A stretch of DNA of 64,000 bases, from contig OZ037769.1 in NCBI GenBank assembly GCA_964035545.1, positions 11,601,133 to 11,665,132 on the forward strand, read 5' to 3'. Shown in pieces: positions 23,601 to 30,579 of this stretch. Both the position numbers and the translations under genes were made by a program. Below the pieces are notes generated by a model. It saw only the letters and a list, made by a program, of their open reading frames with translations. It searched no databases and was not told where the DNA came from. Every line of letters begins with the position of its first letter. Positions within the stretch are counted from its first letter, which is position 1. Source of the DNA: Bugula neritina (Eukaryota; Bryozoa; Gymnolaemata; Cheilostomatida; Bugulidae).

Positions 23601-25639
23601 TCTATCGCAGAGTGTGAGTAGAGTAGCGATTGATAATTTTAAACAAATTCTTATAGTTGATATTACTATATTGTATTAGTATTAGAAACACAGATAGTTT
23701 TTTGCATATCACTTCTTCTGTACATCTTTGAATGTGCATTTCACAATATAATGAATATTATGCATTCCATAATGGATGAAAAAAAAAATATCTACTAAAA
23801 ATGAGCATTTGTTTCACAGCTGGAAAAGATATTGATGACAAAAGCATAGGCCCAGTACCTGATGCTCTACTAGCTCAAAAAGAGGATGGGAAAACAGGGT
23901 CACCCCTTCCTGTTAGAATTCCAGGAGATAAAGATGCTGAGGCTATGACCAGACTGAACTATGATGATCTGCTAGTAGTGAAAGCTAGCATGGAGTGTGA
24001 GTCTACTCAGTTGTGTTGTATTTCTGTATGCATCTTCACTGAACTATATTTACTTACTGAACAATAGACCTCATGGAGGGTAAAGAGGTGTACTGGGGAA
24101 TGCTACAGATTTTTAGCAGGGGTGCTGTGCTGTGCTGTGCTGTGCTAATCAGAATAAAAATGACAGTTTTTACTTATCTTAAGCATTAAAAGGGTCCTTG
24201 AAAAATGGGCAAAGGGCCACAAGTAGTGAATAGTAGACCACATGGAGGGTCAATAAGTGTACTGGGAATGTTATAGCTCTGTAGTATGTATCCACTGCTT
24301 TCAACACTATACTGATTGTTAATATAATAACCTGGCCAGGTTCCATATTCTCATCACAATGTGTCCCAATTTAATCTCTGTTTCAGTATTTCTATATAAA
24401 TATTAACTATTGTAGCATTTACATCAAAGATACATCCTGTGTATGGGTCGCTAATGGTTAGAGCTCTTGTTTCTTCAATGTATAGACATGCCGGTCACCA
24501 TGATCTCTTCACCATATTCAAACAAGTAAGTTTACCAGTTTAGTTTCTGTAATACAGACTCAATTACCCTAGAAACAACAGTTGCAAAGTAACATTGTGA
24601 AACCACATTGCATCTCTAGCAATGCTGAAAGACATTCACTGGTTCCAAGCTTCGAATAAATGATTTTTCATTCGATGTTTAGAAACAGTTGCATTCAATG
24701 AAACCACATAACTACAATCATAGGTTCATGCTAACCGCAACCACAAACTCAGCCTTATGAACCTCCATTCCCATCGTCCAAAGTCATGGTAACTCGGCAA
24801 ACCCAATGTTTTTAATGGCTAACTAAATTTCTCCCAGTATAGTTACAGCAGCCATCACAATGCAACAAGCAAATACTTGTAAGCAAAGATTAACATGTCA
24901 ATAGGTGGGCTGGTCTCATAATGTGTTGGAAAAGAATTATTCCAGATCACTTAAAGAAGAAATGCTTAAAAGTTTAGTCCTTACTATCAGCATGTTGTTT
25001 TTATCATGTAGCTGAGAATAGGATTCTTTTTCACTCTCAATTTTGTCAAATTAAGCGGAATTATTTATTTTCTGTTCTCAAAAGACTATAAACCTTCAAA
25101 ACTATGCAACAGTTTGCTGCCCAGTTGATGTGAATTGACTCAAATCATTTTCTGTTGCAATATTTTGCTCGATTACTTTATGATTTTTACCCAACTTTGA
25201 TGTACTTTTAGTATGAATAGTTAACTCTGCTTGCTCCATTCTACTGCTAGATAGCTTTTATTTTAATAGAGAGGTAGTTCTCCCCTGAAAGCTATAATCT
25301 GCAACAGCAACAAGGCTTATAGTAGCACTCATATATTCCACTATGACATCATCCTTCTGTCTGAGTCTCAGAAGTTAGAATTCTGGGATATCTGACTCAT
25401 GTCACATGACTCGTAGTCACATGAGTTCAAGTCATAAACCTTTTTCTTAGAAATGTAAATTGTTGAAACTTACAGTTAATTATGATTATGTTTAGGTACA
25501 GACTAAAGTCAGGAAACTGTGCCTAGAGAAAAGGTTAGACAGTGGACAGCTGGTTGTAGCCTGGGATACTCTCACTCACATGAGAAAACTTTACCTGTTT
25601 CCTGGTTTCAATGGATACAAAAGAGATGATAACTCTTAA
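8684..25639 (+). CDS. Gene 1: LRR-Roc-COR-caspase fusion protein (multi-exon)
   Basis: Predicted one-chain receptor: LRR sensor, Roc GTPase switch, COR dimerisation domain, caspase-type protease. Coding exons: 8684-8693, 11232-11466, 11636-11779, 11957-12100, 13893-14036, 14222-14365, 19026-21037, 21499-21591, 21908-22098, 22205-22375, 22579-22816, 23042-23218, 23437-23613, 23820-23996, 24416-24525, 25496-25639. They sum to 4311 nt (1436 aa plus stop); every junction uses GT...AG and keeps phase, with no internal stop. Approximate residues: LRRs 80-370, P-loop 378-386, DMGGQE 432-437, THRD 501-504, COR 590-870, Cys-rich segment 890-945, caspase p20 1040-1175 (His1124, Cys1168), p10 ending at 1436. 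The frameshifted exon 13037-13292 must be skipped. No signal peptide or membrane segment is evident, so a cytosolic protein is inferred. Exon joining comes from reading splice sites, not RNA. A separate downstream caspase gene is possible but less likely, because phases match and no start or polyadenylation signal is obvious between. Confidence 0.82.
9012..9207 (+). repeat. 5' LTR of the young gypsy derivative
   Basis: 196 bp, TG...CA, appears identical to the LTR at 10984-11179. Preceded by target-site copy ACTAT. Confidence 0.92.
9225..10894 (+). CDS. Truncated pol: RNase H C-terminal part and integrase
   Basis: An open frame of more than 530 codons without frameshift. It starts inside RNase H (QKKYGQIQKEALAIVFALKKF.., VTDHRPL, then HGNADALSR). 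The integrase zinc motif follows (HLGHFGMQ... CKQCSSC). The integrase core then has all three acidic positions: Asp in IHIDHAINF, Asp in IVSDNASTF, Glu in TNGAAERL. A C-terminal basic tail follows. The frame is open upstream into the LTR, so no natural start is evident; the first GTG/ATG choice is arbitrary. In a complete element this would be cut from a Gag-Pol polyprotein. Here the upstream pol is absent, so expression is uncertain although the integrase core looks intact. Confidence 0.85.
10984..11179 (+). repeat. 3' LTR of the young gypsy derivative
   Basis: 196 bp, TG...CA, directly after the polypurine tract. Followed by target-site copy ACTAT, which then continues into gene 1 intron sequence. 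Confidence 0.92.
11232..11466 (+). CDS. Gene 1 exon 2 (N-terminal region before the LRRs)
   Basis: Encodes about 78 residues, with phase 1 in and phase 2 out (donor GTAATG). I do not recognise a named domain. The end resembles a first, imperfect leucine-rich repeat (..HNLFPHLTHLVLKG..). The counterpart at 57474-57708 has exactly the same length (235 nt) and is nearly identical, so selection or recent duplication has kept it open in both genes. It probably forms the N-terminal cap of the LRR solenoid. Confidence 0.7.
11636..11779 (+). CDS. Gene 1 LRR exon a (144 nt, phase 2-2)
   Basis: One of a set of 144-nt cassette exons, each encoding 48 residues, that is two LRRs of about 24 residues (pattern LxxLxxLxVSxN..LPDDMFxSLxxLKELxIxxCxLxTLP). 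It starts after TTTTACAG and ends ACGAG|GTATGT. Its first LRR is degenerate, with a Lys-rich stretch where the others have an LxILNVSGN-type core. Confidence 0.8.
11957..12100 (+). CDS. Gene 1 LRR exon b (144 nt, phase 2-2)
   Basis: Two leucine-rich repeats with the motifs LRNLEILNVSGNSLSG and LPDDMFESLQSLKEL. The acceptor is TTACAG and the donor is AAAAAG|GTGTGT. It begins SISQLRN, the type that alternates with exons beginning SILELTN. The following intron is of the long type (about 940 bp here, enlarged by a solo LTR). Confidence 0.85.
12101..13036 (+). other. Long-type intron of gene 1 holding a solo LTR
   Basis: Belongs to the long intron class that follows most SISQLRN-type exons (also at 13293, 58320, 59742 and 60799), with the conserved stretch AACTCTCAACAGAGTCC. 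Here it is enlarged by a solo LTR at 12376-12712. Nothing else is coding. Confidence 0.7.
12376..12712 (+). mobile_element. Solo LTR in a gene 1 intron
   Basis: A 337-bp sequence starting TGTGGTGG and ending ATAACA. It interrupts an intron stretch (GGAACTCTTCAGC) that is uninterrupted in the sister introns at 13293-13892, 58320, 59742 and 60799. ACTC is repeated on both sides (12372-12375 and 12713-12716). A 5-bp AACTC duplication is equally readable if the LTR ends one base earlier. TG...CA ends, a short target duplication and no coding content fit a solo LTR left by LTR-LTR recombination. Confidence 0.75.
13037..13292 (+). pseudogene. Fused, frameshifted LRR exon in gene 1
   Basis: Two neighbouring LRR cassette exons are joined without an intron. 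The first is cut after ..LKELNIS and runs straight into the second exon near its start (junction about 13150). The second exon's normal opening CATATCTC has lost two bases and reads TATCTC. The length is 256 nt, not a multiple of three, so reading through gives TGA at 13170-13172. The outer splice sites (TTACAG and AAAAAG|GTGTGT) look intact. Because all LRR cassettes are phase 2-2, skipping this exon keeps gene 1 in frame; including it would truncate the protein before the GTPase. Confidence 0.8.
13893..14036 (+). CDS. Gene 1 LRR exon d (144 nt, phase 2-2)
   Basis: SILELTN-type cassette encoding two LRRs, with LPDDIFAPLQSLKELN in the middle and TLPTR at the donor. It is very close to the exon at 58915-59058 in gene 2, including the unusual AP in place of S/T before LQSL. 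Acceptor ATTACAG, donor ACGAG|GTATGT. Confidence 0.85.
14222..14365 (+). CDS. Gene 1 LRR exon e (144 nt, phase 2-2)
   Basis: SISQLRN-type cassette encoding two LRRs, ending LGTLPRR at donor AGGAG|GTGTGT. It is the last cassette before a 4.66-kb intron and the large Roco exon. By position it corresponds to the gene 2 exon at 61728-61871. Confidence 0.85.
15378..16325. mobile_element. Fold-back-like element with tandem-repeat inverted ends
   Basis: Both ends carry about seven tandem copies of a 16-bp unit (GCCCATTAGTCCGAAG and its GGTCC variant), in opposite orientation: 15383-15497 and 16217-16320. The outermost bases CAATATTCCGAAG (15378-15390) are perfectly inverted at 16313-16325. The centre (15512-16170) has two opposed pieces related to the 754-bp MITE at 198, 35926 and 39913. 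Long inverted ends built of tandem repeats are the hallmark of fold-back elements. There is no coding capacity. A single-stranded copy could form a large hairpin. Confidence 0.75.
16736..17502. mobile_element. MITE with CACACTACAGTC inverted ends
   Basis: CACACTACAGTC at 16736-16747 is inverted as GACTGTAGTGTG at 17491-17502. Subterminal inverted similarity continues (GGCCATTTTGG against AGATGGCCGTTTT). No transposase. A clear target duplication was not found, so the family is not assigned. Confidence 0.6.
18820..18908. mobile_element. Fragment of the GACCCTTTTC MITE family
   Basis: Contains the stretch ACAACTCTTAATTGTA and ends AAAAGGGTCTTA, matching one end of the elements at 7973 and 48383, with a shared stretch resembling GTTGCCTAGCAACG alongside. 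The other end is absent, so this is a partial copy. Confidence 0.55.
19026..21037 (+). CDS. Gene 1 main exon: terminal LRRs, Roc GTPase, COR domain
   Basis: A single 2012-nt exon, acceptor TTTTAG, phase 2 in and phase 1 out. It opens with about three LRRs (LQKLDISSN.., LQELNISYN..). The Roc domain follows: P-loop GNTMAGKTS at 19336-19362, switch motif DMGGQE and base-recognition motif THRD, the THxD form usual in Roco proteins. The COR domain follows, with conserved stretches such as GIILTYMHDCGKILWY and the region around FEIQDFEAA. A Cys/His-rich tail (VHCGHC ... W-C ... KC) precedes the donor CCAT|GTATGT. In the Roco family, Roc binds GTP and COR dimerises. The paralogue at 62587 is nearly identical. 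Confidence 0.92.
21499..21591 (+). CDS. Gene 1 linker exon 1
   Basis: 93 nt, acceptor ATTACAG, phase 1 in and phase 1 out (TCA G|GTAGAG, a weak donor). It encodes about 31 residues, acidic and predicted helical (ETLSEADSEKFKSAVSEL..). No domain is recognised. It links the Cys-rich end of the Roco exon to the caspase part. Confidence 0.65.
21908..22098 (+). CDS. Gene 1 linker exon 2 (acidic)
   Basis: 191 nt, acceptor TTTCCAG, donor GATAAG|GTAATA, phase 1 in and phase 0 out. It encodes a strongly acidic, Asp/Ser-rich linker (DDLSDLSDEDEYLYPDKEKG) ending in a basic stretch. Such a segment before a caspase domain could be a flexible prodomain linker; its several Asp residues are conceivable processing sites, which is inference only. 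Confidence 0.7.
22205..22375 (+). CDS. Gene 1 caspase p20, first half
   Basis: 171 nt, phase 0-0. The translation carries the caspase core start YSMTRKRGRALIINNKNF and then CRAGSDVDVENM. This matches the family pattern RGxALIINNxxF ... R-x-G-[ST]-D-x-D. The Arg (residue about 1066) corresponds to the p20 Arg of the substrate S1 pocket. The exon ends ..VVTHTDLKTE, matching the family's xDLTxxE segment. Acceptor AACTGCAG, donor ACAGAG|GTAGGT. Confidence 0.9.
22579..22816 (+). CDS. Gene 1 caspase p20, catalytic His and Cys
   Basis: 238 nt, acceptor TTTCCAG. It encodes HVLVIMTHGGVGGFIYG, with catalytic His at 22660-22662, and KPKIIILETCSGS, with catalytic Cys at 22792-22794. The two are 44 residues apart, normal for caspases. 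The usual QACRG pentapeptide reads ETCSG, so the S1-pocket Gln is Glu. The donor at 22817 (TTA|GTAGAA) was chosen because it alone restores phase to the next exon without including a stop. It is weak, and without splicing the frame ends at TGA 22840-22842, so a p20-only product is possible. Confidence 0.85.
23042..23218 (+). CDS. Gene 1 p20/p10 linker exon, copy 1 of 3
   Basis: 177 nt, phase 1-1, acceptor TATCACAG, donor GAGT|GTGAGT. It encodes a polar, low-complexity stretch ending KKSSGDLLVAESSIE. It is homologous along its whole length to the exons at 23437 and 23820. The last residues line up with the first strand of caspase p10 (family form DFLIAYST), so the cassette holds the inter-subunit linker plus the start of p10. 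Confidence 0.72.
23437..23613 (+). CDS. Gene 1 p20/p10 linker exon, copy 2 of 3
   Basis: 177 nt, phase 1-1, acceptor TTTCACAG, donor GAGT|GTGAGT. It encodes GIDAGDKDIG... ending KKSSDDLLIAESIAE. It is the closest of the three to the first copy. The identical length and symmetric phase mean any subset of the three copies can be spliced in without a frameshift. Confidence 0.72.
23820..23996 (+). CDS. Gene 1 p20/p10 linker exon, copy 3 of 3
   Basis: 177 nt, phase 1-1, acceptor GTTTCACAG, donor GAGT|GTGAGT. It ends NYDDLLVVKASME. Joined to the next exon it gives DDLLVVKASMESFTSKI, which aligns without gaps to the caspase p10 opening through to the conserved GS. It is the most diverged of the three copies and the one directly before p10. 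Confidence 0.72.
24065..24275 (+). repeat. Short direct repeats and (CTGTG)n in the intron before p10
   Basis: Two related about 45-bp segments (ATAGACCTCATGGAGGGT at about 24065 and GTAGACCACATGGAGGGT at about 24231) flank a small run of GTGCT units (about 24120-24146). No other feature is seen in the intron 23997-24415. Confidence 0.6.
24416..24525 (+). CDS. Gene 1 caspase p10, first exon
   Basis: 110 nt, acceptor TATTGTAG, donor AAACAA|GTAAGT, phase 1 in and phase 0 out. It encodes FTSKIHPVYGSLMVRALVSS..HHDLFTIFKQ. This matches the family's GSWFIQxL...DLxxIxxxV pattern. The position of the p10 Arg that contacts the P1 residue (Ser-Trp-Arg in typical caspases) reads Ser-Lys-Ile here. Confidence 0.78.
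25496..25639 (+). CDS. Gene 1 caspase p10, last exon with stop
   Basis: 144 nt including TAA at 25637-25639. Acceptor TGTTTAG, phase 0. It encodes VQTKVRKLCLEKRL, then TLTHMRKLYLFPGF, matching the final caspase strand (typically LTKKLYFFPG). It is followed by 3' untranslated DNA with a polyadenylation signal at 26086-26091. Confidence 0.82.
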   Translation, partial: VQTKVRKLCLEKRLDSGQLVVAWDTLTHMRKLYLFPGFNGYKRDDNS

Positions 25640-26320
25640 ATATACACTGTATTATAGACTTCATTCTAGGTTCACAGATGGCAGTAGTGCACTTAGTGAA
25701 TCTATACAATTATATGCTAGTGAACATTTTATAGTATTGACTTTATAAGATTACAGATATAATTGTGTGCTATGGCAATAGTTCTCTGATGAAACTAATA
25801 GTCATTCTATATTTATTGTAATCATGCTGTATGTGTGGCACACATGTATATGTATACTGATTTCTTGGTATAATATACTGATAATTTGTATATTTTCATG
25901 TTTATGAGAACATATTCTTCATACAATGTATCTAGCTACAGCTGTCTATATTTATTATGATGCTGCATTTTACTGGAGTATGAGGTTTTAACATTCATTT
26001 TATTAGTATATAAGTTTCCATTGTATGTTTGTTCTATAGTTATGTTTGATTTCACTTAGATTCTGCATATAATCACTGCTACCTAAATAAACTGAATAAT
26101 ATCCCAGAATAAAACATTCGAACAATTTCAAGCACGCATTCTAACAAGAATAGTAAATGAGTTATTCACTTCTATACTGTTTTATACTTGATAATGATGT
26201 TGACAAGTACTATTAGTGCTTGTGGTCACATGATCAGTCAGTTTATGGTGGAAACTGGGGGTTAGGTTCACAATCCGAGAAAGTTTTGTTCTCTCCTGAT
26301 GGTTTATCTTGGGTCTAGGT
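25640..26320 (+). other. Gene 1 3' untranslated and flanking DNA
   Basis: AT-rich, no coding signal, with the AATAAA signal at 26086-26091. Ends at the target duplication of the hAT-type element. Confidence 0.6.
26086..26091 (+). terminator. AATAAA polyadenylation signal, gene 1
   Basis: A canonical AATAAA hexamer (in CCTAAATAAACTG) about 450 bases after the gene 1 stop. The interval is AT-rich with no other gene feature. It is the first perfect hexamer I noticed after the stop, so it is the likely 3' processing signal; use is not demonstrated. Confidence 0.5.
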
Positions 26321-26479
26321 CAGGGGTGTCCAACCTTTTCAGACCGAGGGCCAGTCTGCAAGTTTCAGCTTGGGCCGAGGGCCACAAATTTTTTTCTGTT
26401 TTTAAAATCAATTTTCAAGATTCATTAAACATCTGCAGGCTATATGTATTATAATTATAAGCGATGGCTAGGCTTTGCA

Positions 26480-27062
26480 TGTGTAGTAGATTTGTGGGTT
26501 ATAGAATGAAATCAGGCAGAGAACATAACTCCTTGTTATAGAAGAGACAAGAGAGAGAGAGGTTGCCGTGTGCTTGCAGTACTTTATTGTAGTAGAGAGA
26601 AGTGTCCAGTGTGAGCTCCAGTCCGCAAGTGACTGAAGCTCTAAAATGTGTGTCCTTTTATACCAGTGGAACAAAGGACTTCTAGAACCTTCTACCGACA
26701 GTGGGCCGATGTTCGGCAGAGGATACCGACATTCGTCATGTCGGTAACCGACACTGGAAATATCGGTAACCGACACTGGAAATATCGGTAACCGACATTC
26801 GGTCTGCCTGCATCCACCTGCCGAAATCGATCCAACTGTCGGTTTACATGAATCAGCAAAAATGAACCCAACCAAGTGTATGCGTATTGTAACTTATAAT
26901 TGCGGAAAGGGGATTAAATGTTTACTATGCCAAAGGCTTAATAATAGCCATAGTATTTAAGGCATTAGAAAGTTACGCCACAGACTTAGCTATAACTACA
27001 GTATTTAGAAAAATAGCCATAAGTAATGTGTCAAGGGGGATAATTCCTAATATTTACCACAC
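26480..27062 (-). repeat. 3' LTR of the nested gypsy (minus strand)
   Basis: On the minus strand it starts TGTGGTAAATATTAGG after the polypurine tract. U3 contains an array of TCGG/CCGA half-palindromes (about 26695-26830), then a TATA box (GGTATAAAAGGACAC, about 26658-26672). R/U5 has AATAAAGTACTGC. The 3' end is estimated. Confidence 0.7.
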
Positions 27063-28722
27063 ACACCCCCTATCAGAAAGTACACTTTTCTGATACAAAA
27101 AGCAGAGGGTAAATATAACAAAAGTAAAATAACGGGTCAAAGGGTAAATATAACAAAGGTAAATAACGGGTCAAAGGGTAAATATAACAAAAAGTAAAAT
27201 AACGGGCCAAAGGGTAAACATAACAAAGGTAGAATAACGGCCGAGGGGCATAGGGACTAGCATAAGAATACAGGGGTAGGGCCACTGGGAGTGCAGAAAA
27301 ATAAAAAAACTTGGTTGAGGTTCAGGTTCTAGAGAAAAAATGGTATAATACTGATAAAAAAAATGGGGTAAGGAGAATAAAATAACTTTGACTGAAAGGA
27401 ATTTATGAGCACACACAAAAATATAATAACATGAAAAAAACTTAGATACTGCAACACACACTATTATTTACACACATATTTGTAATAACACAATTAAACA
27501 CACTAATATATATATTATATAAGGAAAGAAGTACGTAGTATGAGAGTCTTATATGTAATTAAGTTGCCTGCGTAGGGCCTGAATGTCCTCCTAGGTCTCC
27601 GGATCTCTCCTTCGCGGGGACTGGTATGTGCAGACTGGCGACAAGGGGGGGGGGGCAGGATGATGAGTAGAGGAGGAGTGAGACGTCGTGGTGGAGAGTC
27701 GGGAAGGTGAACATCTAGGGGGGAGGCTAGGTGGTATGTGGACTGGTGAGTTGTGGGCTCCTTCTGGTTGCGGCTGGTTCTTTCTACTGTTGTCTATCCT
27801 GGCCAGAACGACCCGTCAGTACATTCGGTAGCGCCAGTGTTCTCCGTCTTGGCCCGTCGGTGTCCATCCAGACAGCCCCACTGCCCAGGGTCACTTGCGT
27901 CTCTTCCGCAGGGAGTTGAGCTTCTACAGGTAAGGGAAGGTCTTCCAGAGCAGTGGGGGCAGACTGGGCCGGGGAGGGGGAACCCGTCGGGCTGACTTGA
28001 GCCGAGCCGGGGTTCCAGATAGAGTGAAAGTCGGGTGGAGTCGCATCGTCTACTCCAGTACCCATGTGGTCAGCTGATGACTCCGGCAGCGGGAGAACCA
28101 TATCATAAGGATCCGAGTTGAGATTTGTACGTGTCGGCGATACTGAGACTGGAGTTGAAATGACCAAACCTCGTGTCACATGTTCGGTCATATTCCACGG
28201 CGCATTTCGGTGGGGCAACTCCACGCTCTCAGTATCTGCCGATTTTCGGTACGTGATCTCAATTGTAGTATCTCTGGCAGGGTATCTAGGCCCGTAGGAA
28301 TTTGGGTTACTGCCTGTACTAGGCGAATTCTGCCCTTGTTAGGGTAGGTCCACGGGTCCTACGTGATAATCGGCTAGATACGTAGGGGGTCTTCTGCTCC
28401 TGGCCTGTCTGTCTAACTCCATAGGTGCCTCAGGCTGTGGTGGAGGTGCGATAGGGGCAGGGATCCCTGGGTCACCTCCCTTAGCCTGGGGTGCTCCTCC
28501 TGGCACCGGGGCCGGCTCTGGGGCCGGTACAACTGGTGGACCAGGTGGAGGAGGAGGTTATGGTGTCTGGTCCGGTTCCACTGGGTCCTGGACTGCAATC
28601 TCCCACTCTCTGGGCCGAGCCACCCGTCCTCGGGAGATGGGCTGGCGAGCCGGCTCGAGTAGGGGAGGAGCCTGCCCCGCAGCGTCTGGGCTGCCCTCAT
28701 AGGGTTTTAACCGCTGCTCGTT
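27063..28722 (-). pseudogene. Gypsy C-terminal tail and 3' internal region
   Basis: Homologous to the Pro/Gln-rich tail encoded at 54850-55400 in the sister element, with frame breaks. The left part (27063-27600) is purine-biased, with repeats of AGGGTAAATATAACAAA (about 27100-27240), and leads to the polypurine tract. No independent gene. Confidence 0.6.
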
Positions 28723-30516
28723 TTAGACTGAGACCTGCCCTGAGCGTTCCACACGGTATGTGTGGTTCGGTAAAACCTCTATGACGCAGTATGGCCCCAC
28801 GAACTTGGGCTGAAGTTTAGCCGACTGTCCGCGCCGCCTGCGGTAGCTCACCATCCATACCCAGTCTCCTACTTGGTATAGTGGTGGCTCCTCGGAGTCT
28901 TCTGTCCTCGTCTGCCACTGCTGCTCGCGCAGTGCTTCATGAGCTCGCTCCATCGTCTCGATGAGCTTCCCCACGTACTCATGTACGGGGGCCTCGGGTG
29001 CACGAACATGGTAGGTTAGGTGCTCCGGGACTCGAGTCTCTCGGCCAAGCATCAGGAAGTTTGGGGTTTCCAGGGTGCTGGAGTGTGGTGTACTGCGGTA
29101 GGCCCGCATGATTTGGGGTAGTACCACGTCCCATTCTTCCTGTCCTCGGCCCAAGAGCAGGCTTCGGAGGGCATCTCCTAACATCCGGTTGTTCCTTTCT
29201 ACGACTCCGTTCCCTTGCGGGTGATATGGGGTCGTCCGGCTTTGATTCACCCCCAATATCCGGCAGAGGTCTCCCATCAGCTGGGACTGGAACTGGGCCC
29301 CCTGGTCAGTGTGAATCTGTTCGGGAAGCCCGAAATAGCAGAATACTTGCTGATCCAGGGTCCGGGCCACGGTGGGAGCTGACGCATCTGGTATAGCCAG
29401 CGCATCAGCCCACCGAGTGAAGTGGTCCGAGAGCACCAGTATCCAGGTGTTCCCTCTGGCGGATAGCGGCATAGGTCCGACTAGATCCACGGCCACTACC
29501 TGCCACGGCCGACCAGCGTATAGCCGGCGTCGGCCCGTGGTCTCGGTAGGGCGGCCATGTTTGCTAGCCTGGCAGACCTCGCATTGCCGTATCCGCAGCC
29601 GTACGTCCCGAGTCAGTCCGGGCCAGTACCAGCGCAGTCTCAGACATCTGATGACCCGACTGGCCCCTGAGTGGGCCTGCTTGTGGGTGTCCCAGATTAT
29701 TTCTCGCCGGAGGGCACGTGGACATACGACGCGTTCCCTCTCACGGCGGTTGTCTGCTGCGAGTGTAATGGTGAGGAGGTCATCTTGGTTGACCTTGAGG
29801 GAATCCCAGCGGCTACAGAGGTGTCGGTACTCGACGTCACCTTGTTGCTGCTGTTCCTCGGTAGGTCGGCGGCCCTCCTTCTTGGCCCGGAAGATGTCAG
29901 CTACTGCCCCTGGCAGTGTCTGCTGAAGCCGGCTCAACTCCTTAACGTTTTGATACAGCGTGGGGTTGGCCCGTAAGGCGTTGACGGTGTCTGGTGGGTG
30001 TTCGGACCAAAGCTGGCCGCGTTCCCAACTATAGACGTCGTCGTCCCCCAGCTGTCTCTCCACGTCAAGGCGGGCAGGTCCTCCGTCTCGCTCCTCAATG
30101 TGCAGACACTGCTTGCAGGCCTCCTCTGGCCGTCTGCTCATCCCATCGGCATTCCCGTGCTTCTTCCCAGCACGGTGCTCGATCCTGTAGGAGAATTCCG
30201 CAAGAATCTCCAGCCATCGGGCCACCTGGCTCGAGGGCTCTGCACGCTTACACAGCCATATTAGAGACGCATGGTCGGTTCGCAACCTGAACGCTCTCCC
30301 ATACAAATATGGCCGGAAGTGCTTCACCGCCTTAACTACTGCCAGGAGCTCCTTCCTGGTGGTGCAGTAGTTTTTCTCGGCGGGGGAGAGGGTTTCGCTG
30401 TAGTAGGCGACGACCACCTCAGTCCCATCCTGGACCTGTGACAGAACAGCTCCCACGTTGTGGTCGCTGGCGTCGGTGTCCAGGATGTATTCTTTGGCTG
30501 GGTCAGGGTACGCCAA
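28723..30516 (-). pseudogene. Gypsy pol: RNase H and integrase
   Basis: A 597-codon stretch on the minus strand, in the same frame as the RT part. RNase H motifs: ILDTDASDHNVGAVLSQ, then RKELLAVVKAVKHFRPYLYG, then HGNADGMSRRP. Integrase zinc motif (H..H..CEVCQASKHGR) and core acidic residues (AVDLVGPMP, HTDQGAQF, GNGVVERN) are present. Ends at a nonsense codon (TAA for CAA/CAG) in the C-terminal domain; homologous coding sequence continues beyond to about 28400. Confidence 0.85.
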
Positions 30517-30579
30517 GATAGGCGCCTCTGTTAGCCGACTCTTGAGGTGGTCAAATGCCTGTTGTTCCTCCTGCGTCCA

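Noticed and set aside
26468-26875. Minus-strand open frame of 135 codons
   Set aside because: It lies wholly in the gypsy LTR (U3/R) and shows no domain.
29372-30290. Plus-strand frames across the minus-strand gypsy pol
   Set aside because: Antisense shadows of the RNase H-integrase coding strand.
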